64,000 nucleotides of DNA from Salinispirillum sp. LH 10-3-1 (GTDB lineage: Bacteria; Pseudomonadota; Gammaproteobacteria; Pseudomonadales; Natronospirillaceae): assembly GCF_030643825.1 (NCBI RefSeq), contig NZ_CP101717.1:1550001-1614000 (forward strand), written 5' to 3'. The notes below the pieces were generated by a model. It did no database searches, was not told the origin of the DNA, and worked only from the letters and a program-made list of their open reading frames with translations. This document shows, piece after piece, positions 53,547 through 61,979 of the stretch. Every line of letters starts with the position of its first letter. Positions within the stretch are counted from its first letter, which is position 1. A program made the translations under genes and the position numbers.

Positions 53547-55253
53547 ATGAATCAAGCCAATGATCTTGCTCATTACCTTGCTGAACATCGGCCTCTTGAT
53601 GCCTATGTATCGCTAAACGCTCTGCTGGAGCATGCCAGCCGACACTATACGGATAGGCCAGCCTTCTCTAACGAGGGGGTGACACTGACCTTTTCCGAGT
53701 TGGATGCGTTGAGTGCTGAGCTGGCTGCCTATTGGCAGAAGCACACGAACCTGGTCCCCGGCGACCGAGTCGCCATGATGTTGCCTAATATCCTGCATTT
53801 TCCTATCGTGGCCTATTCATTATTACGTTCAGGCTTAGTGCTGGTTAACATCAGCCCATTGCTTGAGAAAGCGGAATTACTGCATCAACTGAAGGATTCA
53901 GGTGCGCGTGGCTTGGTGTTCCTGGAAGTGTTCGGTGATGTGGTGGAATCCATCATGGCGGAGACTGACATCGATCATGTCATGGTCGCGCGTTTGGGCG
54001 ACCTGCACACCACCCGTCGTCGCTTCCTGATTAACACCGTTGCGCGCTATGTGCATAAACGCATTCCCGAATTTGATCTGCCACAAGCGGTCGAGTTTAT
54101 GGCCGCGCTAGAGCTGGGGCATGAGCACGCGTTTGTACCGCCCGATACGCAGTCTGAAGACGTCGCCATGATACAGTACACCATGGGCACGACAGGTTTG
54201 GCGCGGGGGGTGTTATTGAGTCAACGTAACTTGTTGGCCAATGTTGCTCAAATCCAATTTCACTTGGAGAAGTCTAGCGCGCAACCATCAGGGTTGGTCG
54301 CGGGAAGAGAGGTTATTCTCGCTCCGTTGCCGCTTTACCATGTGTATGCCTTTACGGCCCATTGTTTGTGTTTGGTGGCGATGGGCTGCCACAGTGTGTT
54401 GGTGACCAATACGCGAGACATCGCCAGTATCGTCCGTACCATGCGGCAATGGGATGTTACCGCAATGACCGGTTTGAACACGTTGTTTGCACATCTCCTA
54501 ACGCATAAAGAGTTTCGCAAACTCGACTTCCAGAATTATCACATGACCCTATCGGGCGGCATGCCAGTGGTGCCAAGTGTGGCACGCGCTTGGCAGCAAG
54601 CAACCGGGGCACCGCTGTTGGACGCCTATGGATTAACCGAGGCTTCGCCTGCAGTATCGATCAGTAAAGCAGGGGAGGACTACGCTGGACATTGTGGCAA
54701 ACCGCTCAGTAATACGGAGGTGCGTATTTGTGACGACGCGGGCACCACGCTGGTTCAAAATGCCGTAGGTGAAATTTGGGTACGTGGACCACAGGTGTTT
54801 GCGAGCTATTGGAATGCGCCGGAGACGACGCGGCAAGCATTGACTGAAGACGGATGGCTGCGCACCGGAGACTTAGGCGCAATGAATCCAAATGGGGAGA
54901 TTAGCGTCGTAGACCGCAAGAAAGACCTAATTGTCGTCTCCGGGTTTCAAGTGTATCCGAGTGAGATCGAAACAGTGGTGCACCGGCATCCCAAGGTGGC
55001 ATCTTGTGCCGCCATTGGAGAAACAGATGCCCATGGACAGCAGCGTATCCACTTGTTTGTGGTGCCACGTGATGCTGAAGAATCAGCGGGTGAAATAGCC
55101 TTGAGTGATAAAGAAATACTTCATCATTGTCGCGCCCACCTGGATGGGTATAAGGTGCCCAAGCTTGTCACTGTGTGCGAAGACTTGCCGGTCAGTGCAG
55201 TTGGCAAAGTACTGCGACGAAAGTTGCGCGGCACGAATACCCGCCTGGATTGA
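53547..55253 (+). CDS. Acyl-CoA ligase-like protein (FadD paralogue)
   Basis: A 568-residue AMP-binding enzyme related to long-chain acyl-CoA ligases. Core motifs A5 (YGLTEASP), A7/A8 (DGWLRTGDLG, DRKKDLIVVSGFQVYPSEIE) and the final lysine (VSAVGKVLRRKLR) are present. The phosphate loop is unusual: Y211-T-M-G-T-T-G-L-A-R220-G, where the second G is Met and the usual Lys is Arg. The NxNPLYT segment is NISPLLEK. It is 191 nt upstream of fadD, like the fadD2-fadD1 tandem of pseudomonads. It may prefer other acyl chains or be weakly active. Confidence 0.88.
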   Translation: MNQANDLAHYLAEHRPLDAYVSLNALLEHASRHYTDRPAFSNEGVTLTFSELDALSAELAAYWQKHTNLVPGDRVAMMLPNILHFPIVAYSLLRSGLVLVNISPLLEKAELLHQLKDSGARGLVFLEVFGDVVESIMAETDIDHVMVARLGDLHTTRRRFLINTVARYVHKRIPEFDLPQAVEFMAALELGHEHAFVPPDTQSEDVAMIQYTMGTTGLARGVLLSQRNLLANVAQIQFHLEKSSAQPSGLVAGREVILAPLPLYHVYAFTAHCLCLVAMGCHSVLVTNTRDIASIVRTMRQWDVTAMTGLNTLFAHLLTHKEFRKLDFQNYHMTLSGGMPVVPSVARAWQQATGAPLLDAYGLTEASPAVSISKAGEDYAGHCGKPLSNTEVRICDDAGTTLVQNAVGEIWVRGPQVFASYWNAPETTRQALTEDGWLRTGDLGAMNPNGEISVVDRKKDLIVVSGFQVYPSEIETVVHRHPKVASCAAIGETDAHGQQRIHLFVVPRDAEESAGEIALSDKEILHHCRAHLDGYKVPKLVTVCEDLPVSAVGKVLRRKLRGTNTRLD

Positions 55254-55269
55254 CCGCATCACGGTCAAT
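55249..55269 (+). terminator. Hairpin over the stop codon of the fadD paralogue
   Basis: ATTGACCG (55249-55256) and CGGTCAAT (55262-55269) form an 8-bp stem with a CATCA loop that contains the TGA stop. No T-run; may limit read-through or protect the 3' end. Confidence 0.35.
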
Positions 55270-55299
55270 AATCCTGTACAGTTGATCAATATTGAAGAA

Positions 55300-55324
55300 A
55301 TTACTGCCGCTTTGCGGCAGTAAT
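55300..55324 (+). terminator. 11-bp perfect hairpin between the ligase genes
   Basis: ATTACTGCCGC and GCGGCAGTAAT around a TTT loop. Very stable, but not followed by a T-run, so either a weak terminator or an mRNA stability element between the two ligase genes. Confidence 0.5.
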
Positions 55325-55444
55325 GCAGTAGTGCGGTTAACACAAGCAGATGTTGCCCGTACACTGCGCGCACAACGGCGGAGTTTTACTTAAGGGTTTC
55401 TCTCTAAGTAGCTTTCGGCAAGAATAACAATGTAAGGAGCGACC

Positions 55445-57109
55445 ATGGCTAGCCAATACGCGCTGGAGCAATACCCCGGCGGCATGAATGCCACCATAGA
55501 TATGTCACACTATCAATCTGTGACTCAGCTGTTTGATAAGTCGGTAAAAGAATTTGCCGAGCGTCCTGCATTCAGTTGTATGGGTCGCACCATGACCTAT
55601 GGCGAGCTGGATAAACTCAGTGCCCAGTTTGCGGCTTATCTCCAGCATCATACTGACCTCAAGCCGGGAGATCGTATTGCTGTCCAACTGCCCAATATTT
55701 TGCAGTATCCTGTTGTCGTTTGGGGTGCGTTACGCGCCGGGATGATCGTGGTTAATACCAATCCGCTTTACACTGAGCGGGAAATGGAACACCAGTTCAA
55801 CGATTCAGGTGCACGCTTGCTGGTGGTCTATGCCGGCATGGCCGACAAGGCACTAGCCGTGAAAGACAAAACGCCCATTGAAAACATCATTTGTACTGAA
55901 ATTGCCGACTTCCATCCTGGCTTTAAGCGCGTGTTGGTCAATACTGTCGTTAAACGCATCAAGAAAATGGTGCCAGCCTATGACCCCTCAGCGGTAAAGC
56001 CTTTGCGTGAATGCATTGCGGCTGGTGAAGGTAAGTCGTTTGCGCCGGTGGAAAAACAGCAGGATGATACTGCGGTATTGCAATACACCGGCGGTACAAC
56101 GGGCGTCGCCAAAGGCGCCGAGTTAACCCACGGCAACCTGATTGCCAACATGCTGCAGTGCTATGAGTATTTCGCCTTAGCTCTGAAGCCTGGTCAGGAA
56201 ACCTTCGTGGCGCCACTGCCGCTGTACCATATCTATGCGTTCACTGTGCATTGTTTGGTGATCATGGAAACCGGTAACCACAACGTACTCATTCCTAATC
56301 CGCGTGATATCCCTGGCTTCGTTAAAGAACTCGGCAAATGGAAGTTCAACGGCTGTGCGGGTCTGAATACCTTATTCGTGGCATTGATGAACAACGCCGA
56401 TTTCCAGAAGCTTGACTTCAGTCATTTGAAACTGACGATTTCCGGTGGCATGGCGCTGACCAAAGAAGCCGCTGAACGCTGGCAGAAGATGACTGGCTGC
56501 GCCATCAGTGAAGGCTATGGCATGACCGAAACTTCTCCTGTGGTTTCCTTTAACCCGCCTGGCTTTACTCAGTTAGGTACCATCGGTTTGCAAGCGCCCA
56601 GCACCGAAGTGCGCGTGGTGAATGATGCCGGTGAAGATCAACCTGCTGGTGAGCCAGGTGAGCTCTTGGTGCGTGGCCCTCAGGTAATGAAAGGCTATTG
56701 GAAGCGCCCTGAAGAAACGGCCAAAACCATTACGGAAGACGGCTGGATTCACACCGGTGATGTCGCGGTGATTCAAGAAGACCGCTATATCCGCATTGTT
56801 GACCGCATGAAAGACATGATCGTGGTATCGGGCTTTAACGTCTACCCGAACGAAGTGGAAGACGTGCTGGTACAGCATCCCGCTGTCGTTGAATGTGCTG
56901 TGGTCGGTGTGGCAGACGAGAAGTCGGGCGAAGCCGTTAAAGCCTTTGTGGTCGTTAACACCGAAGTCTCGCCAGAAGACCTGATCGCGCATTGTAAGAA
57001 AGAGTTAACGTCTTACAAAGTGCCGCGTCAGTTTGCGTTCCGCACAGAGTTGCCGAAAACCAACGTCGGTAAGATCCTTCGCCGCGAGTTGCGCGACGAG
57101 AACGCGTAA
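55445..57109 (+). CDS. fadD: Long-chain-fatty-acid--CoA ligase
   Basis: Activates fatty acids to acyl-CoA for beta-oxidation and phospholipid use; acts at the inner membrane. The 554-residue protein has the intact phosphate loop YTGGTTGVAKGAELTHGNL, A5 EGYGMTETSP, DGWIHTGDVA, the FACS motif region DRMKDMIVVSGFNVYPNEVE, and the terminal lysine in TNVGKILRRELR. AAGGAG precedes the ATG. It is the normal member of the pair with the divergent paralogue upstream. Confidence 0.95.
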   Translation: MASQYALEQYPGGMNATIDMSHYQSVTQLFDKSVKEFAERPAFSCMGRTMTYGELDKLSAQFAAYLQHHTDLKPGDRIAVQLPNILQYPVVVWGALRAGMIVVNTNPLYTEREMEHQFNDSGARLLVVYAGMADKALAVKDKTPIENIICTEIADFHPGFKRVLVNTVVKRIKKMVPAYDPSAVKPLRECIAAGEGKSFAPVEKQQDDTAVLQYTGGTTGVAKGAELTHGNLIANMLQCYEYFALALKPGQETFVAPLPLYHIYAFTVHCLVIMETGNHNVLIPNPRDIPGFVKELGKWKFNGCAGLNTLFVALMNNADFQKLDFSHLKLTISGGMALTKEAAERWQKMTGCAISEGYGMTETSPVVSFNPPGFTQLGTIGLQAPSTEVRVVNDAGEDQPAGEPGELLVRGPQVMKGYWKRPEETAKTITEDGWIHTGDVAVIQEDRYIRIVDRMKDMIVVSGFNVYPNEVEDVLVQHPAVVECAVVGVADEKSGEAVKAFVVVNTEVSPEDLIAHCKKELTSYKVPRQFAFRTELPKTNVGKILRRELRDENA

Positions 57110-57134
57110 TCGTTAACATTACTTGGAGTAGTAG

Positions 57135-57156
57135 GCGTAAAGGACTGCCTTTACGC
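57135..57156 (+). terminator. 9-bp hairpin after fadD
   Basis: GCGTAAAGG and CCTTTACGC form a perfect stem with an ACTG loop, 25 nt after the fadD stop. No T-run follows. Confidence 0.45.
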
Positions 57157-57166
57157 TGCTCTAGGA

Positions 57167-57245
57167 GTGGTCAGTACCGGGCATGCCTCAAGGTGCGACT
57201 CTCGGCCTGCCGTGGAGCGCCGGAGGCATGCCCGGTACTGACCAC
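57167..57245. repeat. 23-bp perfect inverted repeat upstream of hrpA
   Basis: The left arm (57167-57189, beginning GTGGTCAGTACCGGGCATGC) is exactly complementary to the right arm (57223-57245). The 33-nt spacer is G/C-rich. A further palindrome CCGTTGCTA-C-TAGCAACGG follows at 57263-57281. No open frame or transposase lies here. Confidence 0.85.
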
Positions 57246-57348
57246 ACCGCGAAGCTTAATGCACCGTTGCTACTAGCAACGGATGGCACCTACAGTTTTC
57301 GCCTCAACTTCCCTATACTACGCGCCGGTTTAATTAAGTTGGCGTGTT

Positions 57349-60300
57349 ATGTCCGTTGCTCCGTCCTGGCCTCAGGCCGAACAAATTCTCAACCAAGTTC
57401 AATGTCGAGATCGCCATCGTTTAGCGAGTACGTTGTCGCGCCTGAAAAAAGACGCTGACGCCGGGCATGACATCCTGACCGACTTCGAGCAATGGCTGGC
57501 AAAGGCCGAGCAAAGCCTGAATCACGTGCAAGAACGTCGACTCAATACGCCTATAGTAAACGTTGATACGCAATTGCCGGTAGGTGAACAAGCTGAGGCA
57601 CTGCGCGCCGCCATTGAAGCCCACCAGGTGGTCATTGTGGCGGGTGAAACCGGCTCTGGTAAAACCACCCAGTTACCCAAGATATGCTTGCAAGCCGGAC
57701 GTGGCACGTTGGGTTTGATTGGTCACACCCAACCGCGTCGTTTGGCGGCGCGGGCGGTGGCGACGCGCATCGCGGAAGAGCTGAAAGTGCCACTTGGCCA
57801 GCAGGTCGGCTTTCAGGTACGGTTCACCGACGATACGAGCCCGCGTACGCAAATCAAATTGATGACCGACGGCATTTTGCTCGCGGAAACGCAGAACGAT
57901 CCCTTTTTAAATCGCTACGATACGATCATCATCGACGAAGCGCATGAGCGTTCGTTGAACATCGATTTCCTGTTGGGCTACATCAAACGCTTATTGCCGA
58001 AGCGCCCTGACCTGAAGGTTGTCATTACCTCGGCGACCATCGACGTAAACAGGTTCTCCGAGCATTTTGATGGCGCGCCGGTGTTTGAAGTGTCTGGCCG
58101 CACGTATCCGGTGGATGTGATGTATCGGCCACCGATCGAACACGACGATTATGCCGCCGGTGGGCCGGAGGCAATTGTTGCTGCCGTAGAGGAAATACTG
58201 GATATGGAGCGGGCAGGGCAGACCCACCAAAAAGGTGGTGATGTGCTGGTTTTCTTGCCCGGAGAACGCGATATCCGCGAAGCCGCTAAGGCCCTGCGCG
58301 ATGCCGAGCTGCCACACCTCGACGTATTGCCGCTGTATGCGCGCCTGAGCGCTGCGGACCAGCAAAAGGTATTCAGCCCCGGTAAAGGGCGTCGTGTGGT
58401 GCTGGCGACCAACGTGGCGGAAACCTCCATCACGGTACCGGGTATCCATTATGTCGTGGACACCGGGGTAGCACGTATCAGTCGCTACAGTTACAAATCG
58501 AAAGTGCAGCGCTTGCCCATCGAGGCCATTTCTCAGGCCTCGGCGAATCAGCGCGCCGGTCGTTGTGGCCGTATCGCGCCCGGCTTATGCATTCGTTTGT
58601 ATGCGGAAGACGAGTTTAGCCTGCGCCCGGAGTTTACCGACGCCGAGATTTTGCGTACGAATCTGGCCTCGGTCATTCTGCAAATGTTGCATCTGAAACT
58701 GGGTGCAGTCGACCAGTTTCCGTTCATCGACCCGCCAGATCACCGGCAAATCAAAGACGGTTATACGCTGTTGCATGAATTGCGCGCCGTAGACGAGCGC
58801 AATAGCCTGACGCCCTTGGGTCGACAACTGGCGCGTTTGCCGGTAGACCCGCGCTTGGCGCGAATGCTGTTGGAAGCGCACGAGCGTAATGTACTGAACG
58901 AAGCCTTGATTATTGTTGCGCTGCTGGCGGTGCAAGACCCTCGCGAGCGGCCGCAAGACAAACAAGCGCAAGCGCAGCAAAAGCACGCCGTCGATGTCGA
59001 TAAAGAATCGGACTTCGTCACCATACTGAATTTATGGCAGCGCGTTGAAGAGCAGCGGCAAGCGCTGGGTGCGAATCAGTTCCGCCAGTTCTGCAAAAAG
59101 GAATACCTGAATTATCTTCGCCTGCGCGAATGGCGCGAGATTCATCGTCAATTGCACATCATGTGTAAGGACCTCAATCTGCGTTTCAACACCGAGACGG
59201 CCAACGGTGCAGATCTGCATCAGTCGTTGTTGTCTGGCATGCTCAGCCAGATCGCGCAGTGGAAAGAGGGCAAGGTCTATACTGCAGCGCGCGGTCGCCA
59301 ATGCGTGGTGTTTCCGGGCTCGCCCCTGTACCGCAAGCCACCGCCGTGGTTGATGGCCGCCGAACTGGTGGAAACGTCCCAGTTGTACGCGCGCACCGTT
59401 GCCAAGATCGACCCCGGTTGGTGTGAAGCCTTGGCGCCGCATTTGCTGAAACGGGCTTACAGCGAGCCGCATTTTTCGGCCAAGCGTGCGCAAGTCATGG
59501 CGTGGGAAACAGTATCCCTGTACGGATTGATCATCGTGGGCAAGCGGTTGGTCAATTACGGTGCCGTAAACGCCGTGGAAAGCCGCGAGTTGTTCATTCG
59601 CCAAGGTTTGGTGGAAGGCCTGTACCGCACGCAAGCGCCTTTCTATCAACACAATCAAGCCTTGCTGCAAGAAGTAGAAACCCTGGAAGACAAAGCGCGG
59701 CGGCGGGATATTCGGGTCGACGACGAAGCCCTGTTCAGCTTCTACGACGGACGCATTCCCGATGGTATCGTGAATGGGAAAGGGTTTGAAAAGTGGCGCA
59801 AAGACGCCGAGAAAACCACGCCAGACTTGCTGTATTTTAACGCCGAAGACTTACGCCAACAGGACGATTTGCCGTCGCCACAGGCCTACCCGGACCATTT
59901 CCGCTTTAACGGTTTGGAAATACCGCTGCAATACAAGTTTGCACCGGGCCAGCAAGAAGACGGGATCACCGCTGTGGTGCCGGCCGTTGCCTTGCGTCAG
60001 TTAACCCCCGAACGGCTGGACTGGCTAGTGCCAGGACTGCTGGAAGACAAAGCCATTGCCTTGGTCAAAAGCCTGCCTAAGTCTATTCGCCGAGCCTTGG
60101 TGCCGGTGCCTGACACAGTGCGGCAAGCGTTGGATGGCGTGGAGGCCGACAACATCGCCTTAACAGAGGTATTGGCACAGCGACTGTTTCGCCTTAAAGG
60201 TGTACGCATTCAGCCGGAAGATTGGCAGCACGACAACATTGAGCAACACTTGAGGTTCAATATTCGGGTGGTGGACGAGGCCAGCAATACCTTGGCCGAA

Positions 60301-61257
60301 GGCCGTGACATCAGTGCTTTGTGGCAGCAGGTAACGGACGTTGATGTCCGGCCCAGTGCGCGCACAGTCACCGAGCTGGAACGTGACGGCCTGACTCGCT
60401 GGGATTTTGGCGACATACCCGCCACCTATGACCTCAAGCAAGCCGGTATGACGATCACCACCTATCCGGCGCTGGTTGATAAAGTGCATTCGGTGGCAAT
60501 AGAGTTGTTTACTGATGCCGATTTCGCCGCGCAACAACACCGCCTTGGCGCGTTGCGCCTTGCGCGGTTGCACCTCGCGGAGCAAGAAAAATACCTCAGT
60601 ACACGCTTGCCGAAATTCAAAGAAGCCGCGCTGTTCTTCGCTCCGCACGGACAAAGCCGCGACTTGTTGGAAGATCTGCTGGCAACCGCGGTGGCCGAAG
60701 CCGTAGTGGAGAATACCGAAGGTGCTTGTGAGCTGCGCACCGAAGCAGAATTCACGGCGGCGCTCGATCGGGGCAGGGCTGAGTTAACCGAAGTAGCTGA
60801 GCGGCTGAGTTTGGAGTTACACGGTATGATGGCTGCAGTGCACCAGATCGCCAAAGGCCTCAAGGGCAAGATTTCCTTTGCCTTAGCATTCGTGTATTCA
60901 GACATTAAAGCCCAGTTGGCACGTTTGGTTTTCCCCGGCTTTTTGCTCCAAACACCGCGCCCGCAACGGCATGAACTGGCACGCTATTTGGACGGCATGG
61001 TGTTGCGCATGAATCGCAGCAGCGGGGTGTCACCGCGCGAGCAAATGTACATTGATGAGCTGAATACGTTTTGGGAACGCTACGTTGCGAAGGCGGAAAA
61101 GCTGCGCAAAGAGCAACGATGCAGTGCCGAGTTAGAAACCTATCGATGGCAGATAGAAGAGTACCGGATATCGCTGTTTGCGCAGACGCTGGGGGCAAAA
61201 AGCCCCGTATCAGCGAAGCGCTTGGAAAAACTGTGGGAGGCGCTGCGCGCCTTGTGA
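57349..61257 (+). CDS. hrpA: ATP-dependent RNA helicase HrpA
   Basis: A DEAH-box helicase of 1302 residues, the full HrpA length; HrpA acts on mRNA and on stalled or collided ribosomes. Walker A is VAGETGSGKTTQLPKICL, the box is IIIDEAHERSLNIDFLLGYI, motif III SATID, and motif VI QRAGRCGRIAPGLCIRLY. The helicase-associated and OB domains follow, then the long HrpA-specific C-terminal DUF3418 region (FAPGQQEDGITAVVPAVALR). It is preceded by a 239-bp gap with inverted repeats and ends 1 nt from convergent lysE-type gene. Confidence 0.95.
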   Translation: MSVAPSWPQAEQILNQVQCRDRHRLASTLSRLKKDADAGHDILTDFEQWLAKAEQSLNHVQERRLNTPIVNVDTQLPVGEQAEALRAAIEAHQVVIVAGETGSGKTTQLPKICLQAGRGTLGLIGHTQPRRLAARAVATRIAEELKVPLGQQVGFQVRFTDDTSPRTQIKLMTDGILLAETQNDPFLNRYDTIIIDEAHERSLNIDFLLGYIKRLLPKRPDLKVVITSATIDVNRFSEHFDGAPVFEVSGRTYPVDVMYRPPIEHDDYAAGGPEAIVAAVEEILDMERAGQTHQKGGDVLVFLPGERDIREAAKALRDAELPHLDVLPLYARLSAADQQKVFSPGKGRRVVLATNVAETSITVPGIHYVVDTGVARISRYSYKSKVQRLPIEAISQASANQRAGRCGRIAPGLCIRLYAEDEFSLRPEFTDAEILRTNLASVILQMLHLKLGAVDQFPFIDPPDHRQIKDGYTLLHELRAVDERNSLTPLGRQLARLPVDPRLARMLLEAHERNVLNEALIIVALLAVQDPRERPQDKQAQAQQKHAVDVDKESDFVTILNLWQRVEEQRQALGANQFRQFCKKEYLNYLRLREWREIHRQLHIMCKDLNLRFNTETANGADLHQSLLSGMLSQIAQWKEGKVYTAARGRQCVVFPGSPLYRKPPPWLMAAELVETSQLYARTVAKIDPGWCEALAPHLLKRAYSEPHFSAKRAQVMAWETVSLYGLIIVGKRLVNYGAVNAVESRELFIRQGLVEGLYRTQAPFYQHNQALLQEVETLEDKARRRDIRVDDEALFSFYDGRIPDGIVNGKGFEKWRKDAEKTTPDLLYFNAEDLRQQDDLPSPQAYPDHFRFNGLEIPLQYKFAPGQQEDGITAVVPAVALRQLTPERLDWLVPGLLEDKAIALVKSLPKSIRRALVPVPDTVRQALDGVEADNIALTEVLAQRLFRLKGVRIQPEDWQHDNIEQHLRFNIRVVDEASNTLAEGRDISALWQQVTDVDVRPSARTVTELERDGLTRWDFGDIPATYDLKQAGMTITTYPALVDKVHSVAIELFTDADFAAQQHRLGALRLARLHLAEQEKYLSTRLPKFKEAALFFAPHGQSRDLLEDLLATAVAEAVVENTEGACELRTEAEFTAALDRGRAELTEVAERLSLELHGMMAAVHQIAKGLKGKISFALAFVYSDIKAQLARLVFPGFLLQTPRPQRHELARYLDGMVLRMNRSSGVSPREQMYIDELNTFWERYVAKAEKLRKEQRCSAELETYRWQIEEYRISLFAQTLGAKSPVSAKRLEKLWEALRAL

Positions 61258-61258
61258 G

Positions 61259-61879
61259 TTACCACGGCATTTGCATAAAAGAGCGCGCCAACGCTACGAC
61301 AGCCAGTAGGATGAACAACACACCCATGGTTAAGTCCATGGGCTTCTGCACCCGGGCCATGAACGTCGACACCGTTTGACGGGTCAGAAACCATACCACT
61401 ACGGTGTACCAGAGCCCGTCAATGGCGAAGGCCAAGCCAGCCAGCGGCCAAGGGTTAGCGACTTGTCCCACGAACGGACTGAAGATGGCGGTGAAGAAAA
61501 TCCAAATTTTGGGATTAAACAAACCAATGGCCAGTGCGTGGTACCAGCGGGTGGCGGTGGGCCCGGCTAACGTTTCTCGATGCTGGTGCCCCGGCCGCCA
61601 CGCCCACAACATGCTGACCCCCAAGTAGAGCAGCCAGAGCTGCCCCAACAAGCCAATCAACCAGAACCACGGACCACCCATCAGCCGCGCGCTGGCAAAT
61701 ACGACTAAGGTCAGCATGGCGTAGAAACCAATAGCGGCCGCGTGCGCCCACGCCCCGATCATCGCTTGTGTGCGTCCGCTGGTGCTGGCAATACGAGCGA
61801 TCACCACCAAGCTCGGCCCCGGCGTGGAGGCCCCCAAAAAGCACACCAATGCCAGCGAAAACCATTCTATTGGACCCAT
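61259..61879 (-). CDS. LysE/RhtB-family amino-acid exporter
   Basis: A 206-residue inner-membrane exporter with about six hydrophobic segments. The N-terminal signature is FLGASTPGPSLVVIARIAST; GLFNPKIWIFFTAIFSPFV is the conserved NPK segment. AAGGAA precedes the ATG. The family exports lysine, threonine, homoserine or similar metabolites; which one cannot be told. It is transcribed in the same direction as rapA, about 100 nt downstream of it. Confidence 0.9.
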   Translation of the reverse strand: MGPIEWFSLALVCFLGASTPGPSLVVIARIASTSGRTQAMIGAWAHAAAIGFYAMLTLVVFASARLMGGPWFWLIGLLGQLWLLYLGVSMLWAWRPGHQHRETLAGPTATRWYHALAIGLFNPKIWIFFTAIFSPFVGQVANPWPLAGLAFAIDGLWYTVVVWFLTRQTVSTFMARVQKPMDLTMGVLFILLAVVALARSFMQMPW

Positions 61880-61931
61880 CTCAGTTCCTTTTCAGCATAC
61901 GATTAGAGAGATAGCGGTTTGTAACAGGAAT

Positions 61932-61971
61932 GAGCACTCCACACCATACCACCTGTGTGATGTGGAGGCTC
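61932..61971 (-). terminator. Hairpin between rapA and the LysE-type gene
   Basis: GAGCACTCCACA (61932-61943) pairs with TGTGGAGGCTC (61961-61971) with one bulge and a 17-nt loop. It lies just after the rapA stop on the minus strand. No T-run. Confidence 0.35.
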
Positions 61972-61979
61972 AACTGTTA

